From: JBLNBQ01 sp050260095 | GTDB lineage: Bacteria; Bacillota; UBA5301; DYFA01 | DNA length: 15,251 nucleotides | Assembly (NCBI GenBank): GCA_050260095.1 | Contig: JBLNBQ010000100.1 | Span: 1-15,251, forward strand | Direction: 5' to 3' | Shown here: positions 1 to 9,637 of the stretch, piece after piece | Layout of the letters: every line of letters begins with the position of its first letter | Numbering within the stretch: the stretch's first letter is position 1 | Notes under the pieces: model-generated | What the model saw: the letters and a program-made list of their open reading frames with translations, nothing else | Databases searched by the model: none | Told to the model about the DNA's origin: nothing | Made by a program: the position numbers and the translations under genes

Positions 1-37
1 ATTCAAGCCGGGACCCCTGCCAGCAGAGTTCTGTCGG

Positions 38-1651
38 TCACTTCAGCTGCCACTCGTTCATGTTCCAGGTGAAGCCGTTGGTGAAGGCGGCCGGCCGGAA
101 GTTGACCATGTTCTTCGGGGACAGGCTGACGTTCACGTAGTAGTAGATCGGGAAGATCGGCACATCCTGGCTCAGGATCTCCTGGATCCGGCCGTAGATC
201 TTGATCCGCTCTTTCCGGTCGTCGGTCGCCCGGCCGGCGGCCAGGAGTTTGTCAACCTCTTCGTTCTTGTAGGCGGAGTAGTTCTGACCGACCTGGTTGG
301 TCGGGCTCGGGATCTGGCTGGAGTGGTACATGGTCCACTCGTCGGGGCTGGCGCCGGTGACCCACGCGAAGAGGATCAGGTCGAACTTGATGTTCTCGAG
401 GATGTCGCCGAAGAGGGTCGTGCCGTCGTAGTTCTTGATCTCGAGGTCGATGCCGATCTTCTTCCACTCTTCCTTGAGCACCTGTTCGATCTGGGTCCGG
501 GTGGCGTTCTCGGCGTTGGTGGAGATTTCGATGTGGAACGGCTTGCCGTCCTTCTCCCGGATGCCGTCCTTGCCGACCTTCCAGCCCGCCTCGTCGAGCA
601 GCTTCGCCGCCTTGTTGAGGTCGAACGGATAGGGCTTCACGTTCTTGTTGTAGGCCCACATGACCGGCGCCATGGAGCCGGCGGCCGGCTGGCCGATCCC
701 GCGGAGGATCTTGTCGACGATGAGCTGCCGCGGGATAGCGTAGTTGAGGGCCTGGCGGACGCGCTTATCCTGGAAGATGGGCTTCCGCATGTCGGGAGTG
801 ATGTGGGCGTAGGTGGAAGCGGGGTCCTTGCGCAGCGCCAGGCGGGCGATCTTGCCGGCTTCTTCGGCCTGCGCCGGCTGCACCTGGGCCACGTCGACCT
901 CACCGGTCTTCAAGGCGACGAGGAGGGTGTTGCTGTTGAAACCGAGGCGGTAGATGACCTTCTGGACGAACGGGCCCTTGCCGAAGTAGTCCTTGTTGGC
1001 CTCGAGGACCACGTAGCTGCCCTGCTTGTATTCGACGAACTTGAAGGGGCCGGAGCCGATCGGCGCGCGGGCGAAGTCCATGCCCTTGGTGATCTCTTCG
1101 GGCTTGAACTTGCCGAGGATGTGCTTCGGCACGATACTCCCCTGGGTCTGGGCCCAGTTGAGCAGCCAGTCGGCGACCCGTTCCTTCAGGTACATCTTGA
1201 CGGTGTACGGGTCGGGAGTCTCGATCTTGGTGATCTTGTCGAACCCGTCGCGGCTGACGACTTCGATCTTCGGGTTCATGATCAGTTCCCAGGTGAACTT
1301 GACGTCTTCCGAGGTGACCGGCTGGCCGTCATGCCACTTGGCCTTCTTGTTGAGCTTGAAGGTATAGACGAGGCCGTCCTTGGAGATGCCGCCGTTCTGC
1401 ACGGTCGGAACGTCTGCGAGGTCGGGAACCAGGTTGCCGGCATCGTCGATGCGGACGAGCTGGCTGAAGACGCCGTTCAGGACGTAGGTCGCATTCATTT
1501 CCTCGGAGAGGATCGGGTTGAAGTGCTCGATGTCGTTGAGCAGGCCGACGGTGATCTGGCCCTTGGGGTTCTTGTTGGCGGCCAGGCCAACCGTGGTCAG
1601 CCCGAGGACGAGCGCGACACAGAGGAGCGCGACAAACCACTTCTTGTTCAC
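38..1651 (-). CDS. ABC transporter family-5 solute-binding protein (peptide type)
   Basis: Extracytoplasmic binding protein of the DppA/OppA (SBP_bac_5) family, expected to capture peptides, or another ligand of this broad family, and deliver them to an ABC importer. Residues 1-24 look like a Sec signal peptide: MNKKW, a hydrophobic core, then a GLA/A site cleavable by signal peptidase I. There is no lipobox: the only early cysteine (C11) follows ALL and lies inside the hydrophobic core. Family signatures include KWHDGQPVTSEDVKFTWE near 105-122 and IGSGPFKFVEY near 198-208. I chose GTG at 1651 because AAGGGAG lies 8 bases upstream; an in-frame ATG at 1669 has a poor ribosome binding site. The 537-residue length is normal for the family. 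The gene is last in the visible tetR-dppD-dppF operon; the permease genes are not seen. The substrate cannot be read from the sequence. Confidence 0.93.
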   Translation of the reverse strand: MNKKWFVALLCVALVLGLTTVGLAANKNPKGQITVGLLNDIEHFNPILSEEMNATYVLNGVFSQLVRIDDAGNLVPDLADVPTVQNGGISKDGLVYTFKLNKKAKWHDGQPVTSEDVKFTWELIMNPKIEVVSRDGFDKITKIETPDPYTVKMYLKERVADWLLNWAQTQGSIVPKHILGKFKPEEITKGMDFARAPIGSGPFKFVEYKQGSYVVLEANKDYFGKGPFVQKVIYRLGFNSNTLLVALKTGEVDVAQVQPAQAEEAGKIARLALRKDPASTYAHITPDMRKPIFQDKRVRQALNYAIPRQLIVDKILRGIGQPAAGSMAPVMWAYNKNVKPYPFDLNKAAKLLDEAGWKVGKDGIREKDGKPFHIEISTNAENATRTQIEQVLKEEWKKIGIDLEIKNYDGTTLFGDILENIKFDLILFAWVTGASPDEWTMYHSSQIPSPTNQVGQNYSAYKNEEVDKLLAAGRATDDRKERIKIYGRIQEILSQDVPIFPIYYYVNVSLSPKNMVNFRPAAFTNGFTWNMNEWQLK

Positions 1652-1693
1652 TTTCCCAACTCCCTTCATGATGTCTCACTCAACTTGCGGCAA

Positions 1694-1712
1694 GGCACGC
1701 AGCCGTCGTGCC
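1694..1712 (-). other. intercistronic stem-loop between dppF and the binding-protein gene
   Basis: A perfect 6-base-pair inverted repeat, GGCACG and CGTGCC, encloses a 7-base loop. It lies in the 72-base gap between the dppF-like stop and the chosen start of the binding-protein gene. No T-tract follows on the minus strand, so it is not a standard intrinsic terminator. By analogy with other importer operons it could stabilise or delimit the downstream binding-protein message; this is inference. Confidence 0.4.
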
Positions 1713-1723
1713 ACGCCGTAAGG

Positions 1724-2698
<975 letters not shown>

Positions 2699-2713
2699 TG
2701 TTCAAGCCCCCCG

Positions 2714-3712
2714 TCACGCGGTCGCTTCCACGGCGCCGTCCGCCAACCAGCACGCCACCCGGTGCCCGGAAGCGATGGGCTTCAGCGGCGGCGCTTCGGC
2801 ACGGCACCGACCCGTGGCCTTGCTGCACCGCGGCGCGAAAGTGCACCCCGCCGGCAGCTCGAAGGGGTTCGGGACCACGCCTTCGATGGTGGAAAGCCGG
2901 TCGGCCCGGACATGCAGCTTGGGGATGGAAGCCAAGAGGCCCGCGGTATAGGGGTGGCGGGCACTGGCGAAAAGACCGGCCGCGGTCGCCTCTTCGACGA
3001 TCCTGCCGCAGTACATCACGGCCACCCGGTCGGCCATCTCCGCCACCACGCCCATGTCGTGGGTGATCAGGATGATCGCCGTGCCGAGCTCGGAGCGGAG
3101 GCGGCGCATGAGGTCGAGGATCTGGGCCTGGATGGTAACGTCGAGGGCGGTCGTCGGCTCGTCGGCGATGAGCAACTCGGGACGGCAGGAGACGGCCATT
3201 GCGATCATGGCCCGCTGCCGCATCCCGCCCGAGAGTTGGTGGGGGTACTCCTCGACCCGTTTCGCCGGTTCGGGGATGCCGACCAGCCGCAGCAAGTCGA
3301 TGGCCCGGCTGCGAGCCTCTGCCGCCCCCACGTGCTGGTGCAGGCGGATCGCTTCCATGATCTGTTCTCCGACCGTGAAGACCGGGTTGAGGGAGGTCAT
3401 CGGCTCCTGGAAGATCATCGAGATCCGGTTGCCCCGGATGCCGCGCATCTCGGCGGGGCTCTTCTGGAGGAGGTCTTCGCCGTCGAACATGATGCGCCCG
3501 GCCGGGATCTCGCCCGGCGGGCACCCGATCAGCCCCATGATCGCGAGCGAGGTGACGCTTTTCCCACAGCCCGATTCGCCGACGATGGCGAGCGTCTCAC
3601 CCTTATCCAGCGTGAAGTCGATGCCATCGACCGCCTTGACCAGGCCGTCTTCAGTCCGGAAGTAGGTCTTCAGTCCCTCAACGCGCAGCAACTCAGCCAC
3701 CGATTGGCTCAT
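2714..3712 (-). CDS. dppD: peptide ABC transporter ATP-binding protein, DppD/OppD-like
   Basis: Cytoplasmic ATPase of an oligopeptide/dipeptide importer, partner of the DppF-like protein. Numbering from ATG 3712: Walker A GESGCGKS at 45-52, Q102, signature LSGGMRQR at 160-167, Walker B LLIADEP at 180-186 and H218. The C-terminal cysteines are at 290, 296, 303 and 321. LKTYFRTEDG near 14-23 and the GGMRQR form of the signature are characteristic of DppD/OppD. The start is not settled. ATG 3712 has its GAAGGGA site directly abutting, which is too close. GTG 3700, giving 328 residues starting VAELLRVEGLKTYF, lies 12 bases from the same site and matches usual family N-termini. A TTG at 3739 has no ribosome binding site. 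Either accepted start overlaps the end of tetR (20 or 8 bases), implying translational coupling. Confidence 0.93.
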   Translation of the reverse strand: MSQSVAELLRVEGLKTYFRTEDGLVKAVDGIDFTLDKGETLAIVGESGCGKSVTSLAIMGLIGCPPGEIPAGRIMFDGEDLLQKSPAEMRGIRGNRISMIFQEPMTSLNPVFTVGEQIMEAIRLHQHVGAAEARSRAIDLLRLVGIPEPAKRVEEYPHQLSGGMRQRAMIAMAVSCRPELLIADEPTTALDVTIQAQILDLMRRLRSELGTAIILITHDMGVVAEMADRVAVMYCGRIVEEATAAGLFASARHPYTAGLLASIPKLHVRADRLSTIEGVVPNPFELPAGCTFAPRCSKATGRCRAEAPPLKPIASGHRVACWLADGAVEATA

Positions 3713-4340
3713 TCCCTTCAGGCGCCGCCGTGGGCGCAAGTGTGGCCGGCCCGGGCCGGTAACCGAGCCCTTTGAGCACGAAATCGAGCAAGTCGGCCGC
3801 CAGGCGGGGCGGCGGCTCGTGTTGTTCGAAGCGATGGTGCTCCGTCACCACCTGGCTGGCGGCCACGATGAACCCGGCGGCCGCCTCGGGGTCGCGGACG
3901 GCGAAGACGCTTTCTCTTACCCCTTGTGCGATCACCGTGCGAAGGGCCGGCACGATCCGGCGGTAGGCTTCCTGGTTGACTTCATCGTGGAGTTCCCGGT
4001 TATCCGGATGATGAAAGCGCGCCATGAACGAACGTTCGGTGTCGACGTAGGTTGCGAAGATTTCGGCGATCCGGAGCAACCGGTCGACGGCGGCAAGTCC
4101 GTCCACGGTGGCCGCCTCGGCGATCGCCCGGATGTTCTCGTTGACGATGTCGGCGGCCACGGCCCGCAGGATCTCGTCTTTAGAAGCGAAGTGCCAATAG
4201 AACGTGCCCTGGGCCACGCCGGCTTCTTGAACTATGTCGCTCACCGCAGTTCCGGCGAACCCCCGGGCGGAAAAGAGGCGGCGCGCGGCTGCCACTAGTT
4301 CTGCCCGGCGTTGGGCGGCCGGCAACTTCCGTCGTGCCAT
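3693..4340 (-). CDS. TetR/AcrR-family transcriptional regulator
   Basis: A 215-residue DNA-binding regulator, probably a ligand-responsive repressor. The N-terminal TetR helix-turn-helix is clear: RRAELVAAARRLFSARGF at 11-28, then AVSDIVQEAGVAQGTFYWHF at 32-51 followed by the typical SKDEIL. The C-terminal ligand domain (about 70-195) is helical and does not reveal the effector. A low-complexity proline/alanine tail ends the protein. ATG 4340 is supported by GGAGG seven bases upstream. The gene is first in the leftward operon and its last codons overlap dppD, so regulator and transporter are very likely co-transcribed. An inverted repeat over its promoter at 4383-4401 is the obvious candidate operator, implying autoregulation and control of the importer. 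Confidence 0.92.
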   Translation of the reverse strand: MARRKLPAAQRRAELVAAARRLFSARGFAGTAVSDIVQEAGVAQGTFYWHFASKDEILRAVAADIVNENIRAIAEAATVDGLAAVDRLLRIAEIFATYVDTERSFMARFHHPDNRELHDEVNQEAYRRIVPALRTVIAQGVRESVFAVRDPEAAAGFIVAASQVVTEHHRFEQHEPPPRLAADLLDFVLKGLGYRPGPATLAPTAAPEGNEPIGG

Positions 4341-4382
4341 CTCCTCACCTCCGGCCGAATGGTCCGGGACAGCCTGCGACGC

Positions 4383-4401
4383 AACTGACTTTCCGTCAGT
4401 T
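4383..4401. promoter_or_regulatory. candidate TetR operator (7+5+7 inverted repeat)
   Basis: AACTGAC and GTCAGTT form a perfect 7-base inverted repeat around TTTCC. It begins three bases downstream of the tetR -10 element, so it covers the expected transcription start. A protein bound there would block initiation, the usual mode of TetR-family repressors. Assigning this site to the adjacent TetR is inference from position and symmetry. Confidence 0.72.
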
Positions 4402-4403
4402 TA

Positions 4404-4432
4404 AGTCTAGTAGGGGCTTCCTCCGTTGTCAA
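4404..4432 (-). promoter_or_regulatory. sigma-A-type promoter of the tetR-dppDF-SBP operon
   Basis: On the minus strand, a perfect -35 TTGACA (4427-4432) is followed by a 17-base spacer and a -10 TAGACT (4404-4409), which matches TATAAT at four of six positions. No other promoter-like pair was seen between here and ATG 4340. The predicted start falls inside the inverted repeat at 4383-4401. Confidence 0.7.
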
Positions 4433-4452
4433 CCTCTGTCTACCCCGGAAGA

Positions 4453-4503
4453 CCCGGCGGTTCCTGGCATATGGTGGACAGCTTCGGCAGGAACCTGACC
4501 GGG
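4453..4503. repeat. long imperfect inverted repeat in the divergent intergenic region
   Basis: Outer arms CCCGG (4453-4457) and CCGGG (4499-4503) and inner arms GGTTCCTG (4459-4466) and CAGGAACC (4488-4495) give 13 base pairs, with a 1-versus-3 internal loop and a 21-base apical spacer. It lies between the tetR -35 and the SOS box, upstream of both predicted transcription starts and with no T-tract. It is therefore unlikely to be a terminator of either operon. It may be a protein-binding dyad or a relic; its role is unknown. Confidence 0.5.
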
Positions 4504-4523
4504 GAACCTCGAATGGCCCGGGG

Positions 4524-4537
4524 AGAACAATTGTTCG
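4524..4537. promoter_or_regulatory. LexA (SOS) box of the uvrB operon
   Basis: AGAACAATTGTTCG matches the Gram-positive LexA/DinR consensus CGAAC-N4-GTTCG at nine of ten defined positions, and its core GAACAATTGTTC is a perfect palindrome. It lies seven bases upstream of the uvrB -35 element, a position from which LexA can interfere with RNA polymerase. uvrB is a standard SOS gene in Gram-positive bacteria, which supports the assignment. Confidence 0.85.
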
Positions 4538-4544
4538 CAGAGCG

Positions 4545-4573
4545 GTGACGGCCCGCACCGGCCGTGATATAAT
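4545..4573 (+). promoter_or_regulatory. uvrB operon promoter with extended -10
   Basis: A perfect TATAAT (4568-4573) is preceded by TG one base upstream, giving the extended -10 form TGnTATAAT. Exactly 17 bases upstream is GTGACG (4545-4550), a 4-of-6 match to TTGACA. The expected start near 4580 gives a leader of about 40 bases before ATG 4620. Confidence 0.78.
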
Positions 4574-4619
4574 CGAAAAGTGCGGGCGAAGCGGGCTACA
4601 CTAGCGGGCGGAGGGGCAC

Positions 4620-6617
<1,998 letters not shown>

Positions 6618-6781
6618 GGCGGCGGTCGGGAAGGATGAGCCGGGCCGAGCATCTGCCCAGGGAGGGGCAGTTGCGAGGGGGCCCGGAGGCGAGCAGAGCC
6701 GAACGCTCTTTGGTCAAGGAGAGCCGTCGGAGCCGGCGACAGACCCACCAGGAGCAGTACCACAGGACAGGAGCGGTTTTC
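6618..6781 (+). other. uvrB-uvrA spacer with a small stem-loop
   Basis: These 164 bases are open in the uvrA frame from an ATG at 6635 but do not look coding: the translation is arginine-rich, resembles no UvrA N-terminus, and its AAGG abuts the ATG. A 6-base-pair hairpin, CTGCCC and GGGCAG with a 6-base loop, lies at 6653-6670 without a T-tract. No LexA box or convincing promoter was seen. The uvrA ribosome binding site AGGAG lies near the end. Confidence 0.55.
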
Positions 6782-9637
6782 GTGAGTTCGGACAAGATCA
6801 TCGTCAAAGGGGCCCGCCAGCACAACCTCAAGAACATCACCGTCGAGATTCCCCGCGACAAGCTGGTCGTCATCACGGGTCTTTCGGGGTCGGGGAAGTC
6901 TTCGCTCGCCTTCGATACCGTCTACGCCGAGGGGCAGCGCCGGTACGTCGAGTCGCTCTCGGCGTACGCCCGGCAGTTCCTGGGGCAGATGGATAAGCCG
7001 GACGTCGACTTCATCGAGGGCCTGTCGCCGGCGATCGCCATCGACCAGAAGACCACCAGCAAGAACCCGCGCTCGACGGTCGGCACGGTGACCGAGATCT
7101 ACGACTACCTCCGCCTGCTCTACGCCCGCATCGGGCGCCCCCACTGCCCGCAATGCGGGCGGCCGGTGGTGCAACAGTCGGTGGACCAGATCGTCGACCA
7201 GGTCCTGGCGCGCCCCGAGGGGACGCGCATTCAGGTGCTGGGTCCGGTGGTCCAGGGGCGGAAAGGCGAGTACCGGAAGGTGCTCGACGAGATTCGCCGG
7301 GAGGGCTACGTGCGGGTGCGGCTCGATGGGGTGGTCCACGAGATCACCGAACCGATCGACCTCGACAAGAACAAGAAGCACACCGTTGAGGTGGTGGTCG
7401 ACCGGCTGGTGCTCCGTCCGGACCTCCGCCGCCGGCTGGCCGATTCGCTGGAGACCGCCCTCCGGCTCGGCGACGGGCTGGTGGTCGTCGACGTGGTCGG
7501 CGAGGGCGATCTGGTCTTCTCCGAACGCATGGCCTGCCCGGAGTGCGGCATTTCCCTGGGCGACCTGGCGCCGCGCATGTTCTCGTTCAACAGCCCCTTC
7601 GGCGCGTGCCCTAACTGCGATGGCCTGGGGGTCAGGATCGAGGTCGACCCCGACCTGGTGCTCGACCCGCGGCGGACCCTCCGGGCGGGGGCGGTTATCC
7701 CCTGGTCCGACTCCTCGTCCCAGTGGCACTGGGCGATGCTGCGGGGCCTGGCCGAACGGCACGGGATCGACCTCGACCTGCCGGTGGGGAAGTGGCCGGA
7801 GCAGGCCCGGCGGGAACTGCTGTACGGCACGGGCGAGGCGACGGTCCGCTTCTGGTACGAGAACCGGCGGGGTGAGGGGCACGTCCTGCAGCGGCCCTTC
7901 GAGGGGGTCATCCCCGAGCTGAACCGGCGTTACCGGGAGACCAGCTCAGAGTGGGCGCGGTCGGAGATCGAGAAGTTCATGTCGGAACGGCCGTGCGCCC
8001 AGTGCGGCGGGGCGCGGCTCAAACGCGAGAGCCTGGCCGTCACGGTCGGCGGGCTCAACATCCACCAGTTCACCCGGCAGTCGGTGGGCGAGGCGCTCAC
8101 CTTCCTCGACCAGCTCGATCTCACCGAACGGGAGCGGTTCATCGCCCATCAGGTGCTCAAGGAGGTGCGGGCGCGGCTCGGCTTCCTGCTCAACGTCGGG
8201 CTCGACTACCTCACCCTCGACCGGCAGGCCGGCACGCTCTCCGGCGGGGAGGCCCAGCGCATTCGCCTGGCGACGCAGATCGGATCGGGGCTGGTCGGCG
8301 TGTTGTACATCCTCGACGAACCTTCCATCGGCCTCCACCAGCGCGACAACCGGCGGCTCCTGAACACCTTGAAGGGCCTGCGCGACCTGGGCAATACCCT
8401 GCTCGTCGTGGAGCACGATGAGGAGACCATGCGGGAGGCCGACTGGGTGATCGACATGGGACCCGGCGCCGGAACGCACGGGGGGGAGGTCGTGGCGGCG
8501 GGAACCGTCGAGGACATCTGCCGGGAGCCGCGCTCGCTCACCGGGCAGTACCTCTCCGGCGCGCGCTACGTGCCGGTGCCGGCGGTGCGCCGGAAGCCCA
8601 ACGGCAAGTACCTGGAGGTGAAGGGCGCCCGGGAGCACAACCTCAAGGGCATCGACGTGCGCATCCCCCTCGGGGTCTTCGTCTGCGTGACGGGTGTCTC
8701 GGGGTCGGGCAAGTCCACGCTGGTCAACGAAATCTTGTATCGCCGGCTGGCGCACGAACTCAACGGGGCGGGGACCCGGGCCGGCGCGCACGACGCGCTC
8801 CGCGGCATAGAACACCTCGACAAAGTGATCGACGTCGACCAGTCGCCCATCGGCCGGACGCCGCGCTCGAACCCCGCCACCTATACCGGAGCGTTCGACC
8901 TCATCCGGGAGATCTTCGCCCAGACGCCGGAAGCCAAGATGCGCGGCTACTCGCCGGGTCGCTTCTCGTTCAACGTGAAGGGCGGGCGCTGCGAGGCCTG
9001 CCAGGGCGACGGCATGACCAAGATCGAGATGCACTTCCTGCCCGACGTGTACGTGCCCTGCGAGGTCTGCGGAGGGCGGCGCTATAACCGGGAGACGCTC
9101 GAGGTGCATTACAAGGGAAAGAGCATCGCCGACGTGCTGGAGATGCGGGTCGAGGAGGCCCTGGAGTTCTTCCAGAACCACCCGCGCCTCAAGCGCAAGA
9201 TCGAGACGCTCTACGACGTCGGTCTGGGCTACATCAAACTCGGACAGCCGGCGACCGAACTCTCGGGCGGCGAGGCGCAGCGGGTGAAGCTGGCCACCGA
9301 ACTCTCCCGCCGGTCGACCGGCCGGACGCTGTACATCCTCGACGAACCCACCACCGGACTCCACTTCGCCGACACCCACAAGCTCCTCGAAGTGTTGCAG
9401 CGGCTGGTCGACACGGGGAACACGGTGCTGGTCATCGAGCATAACCTCGATGTGATCAAGTCCGCCGACTACCTGATCGACCTGGGGCCGGAAGGCGGCC
9501 ACCGGGGCGGCACGGTGGTGGCGGCCGGCACGCCGGAGGAGGTCGCGGCCACGCCGAGCTCTTTCACGGGCCAGTTCGTGCGGCCGCTGCTCGAGGCGGC
9601 CCCAGGCCAGGCGGTGGCGGAGGCGGCGGCCCAGTGA
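6782..9637 (+). CDS. uvrA: excinuclease ABC subunit A
   Basis: UvrA is the dimeric ABC-class ATPase that scans DNA for lesions and loads UvrB. Starting at GTG 6782 the protein has 951 residues, the usual size, and begins SSDKIIVKGARQHNLKN as family members do; AGGAG lies eight bases upstream. Motifs: Walker A GLSGSGKS at 33-40, zinc module CPEC...CPNC (C252, C255, C276, C279), signature LSGGEAQ at 486-492, Walker B with D512/E513, second Walker A GVSGSGKS at 638-645, second zinc module C737, C740, C760, C763, signature LSGGEAQ at 827-833 and Walker B D854/E855. All catalytic elements of both ATPase sites appear intact. An ATG 49 codons upstream would add an implausible arginine-rich extension. 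The stop overlaps the uvrC GTG by four bases. Confidence 0.98.
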   Translation: MSSDKIIVKGARQHNLKNITVEIPRDKLVVITGLSGSGKSSLAFDTVYAEGQRRYVESLSAYARQFLGQMDKPDVDFIEGLSPAIAIDQKTTSKNPRSTVGTVTEIYDYLRLLYARIGRPHCPQCGRPVVQQSVDQIVDQVLARPEGTRIQVLGPVVQGRKGEYRKVLDEIRREGYVRVRLDGVVHEITEPIDLDKNKKHTVEVVVDRLVLRPDLRRRLADSLETALRLGDGLVVVDVVGEGDLVFSERMACPECGISLGDLAPRMFSFNSPFGACPNCDGLGVRIEVDPDLVLDPRRTLRAGAVIPWSDSSSQWHWAMLRGLAERHGIDLDLPVGKWPEQARRELLYGTGEATVRFWYENRRGEGHVLQRPFEGVIPELNRRYRETSSEWARSEIEKFMSERPCAQCGGARLKRESLAVTVGGLNIHQFTRQSVGEALTFLDQLDLTERERFIAHQVLKEVRARLGFLLNVGLDYLTLDRQAGTLSGGEAQRIRLATQIGSGLVGVLYILDEPSIGLHQRDNRRLLNTLKGLRDLGNTLLVVEHDEETMREADWVIDMGPGAGTHGGEVVAAGTVEDICREPRSLTGQYLSGARYVPVPAVRRKPNGKYLEVKGAREHNLKGIDVRIPLGVFVCVTGVSGSGKSTLVNEILYRRLAHELNGAGTRAGAHDALRGIEHLDKVIDVDQSPIGRTPRSNPATYTGAFDLIREIFAQTPEAKMRGYSPGRFSFNVKGGRCEACQGDGMTKIEMHFLPDVYVPCEVCGGRRYNRETLEVHYKGKSIADVLEMRVEEALEFFQNHPRLKRKIETLYDVGLGYIKLGQPATELSGGEAQRVKLATELSRRSTGRTLYILDEPTTGLHFADTHKLLEVLQRLVDTGNTVLVIEHNLDVIKSADYLIDLGPEGGHRGGTVVAAGTPEEVAATPSSFTGQFVRPLLEAAPGQAVAEAAAQ

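Noticed and set aside
4295..4558. Minus-strand frame of 87 codons through the divergent intergenic region
   Set aside because: It runs through the tetR promoter, operator and LexA box, has no domain, and the regulatory elements explain the region better.
6653..6670. Hairpin in the uvrB-uvrA spacer as a terminator
   Set aside because: It has only 6 base pairs and is followed by TTGCGAGG rather than a T-tract.
6635..6781. N-terminal extension of UvrA from ATG 6635
   Set aside because: The residues are arginine-rich and unlike any UvrA start I know. GTG 6782 has a well-spaced AGGAG and begins the conserved N-terminus.
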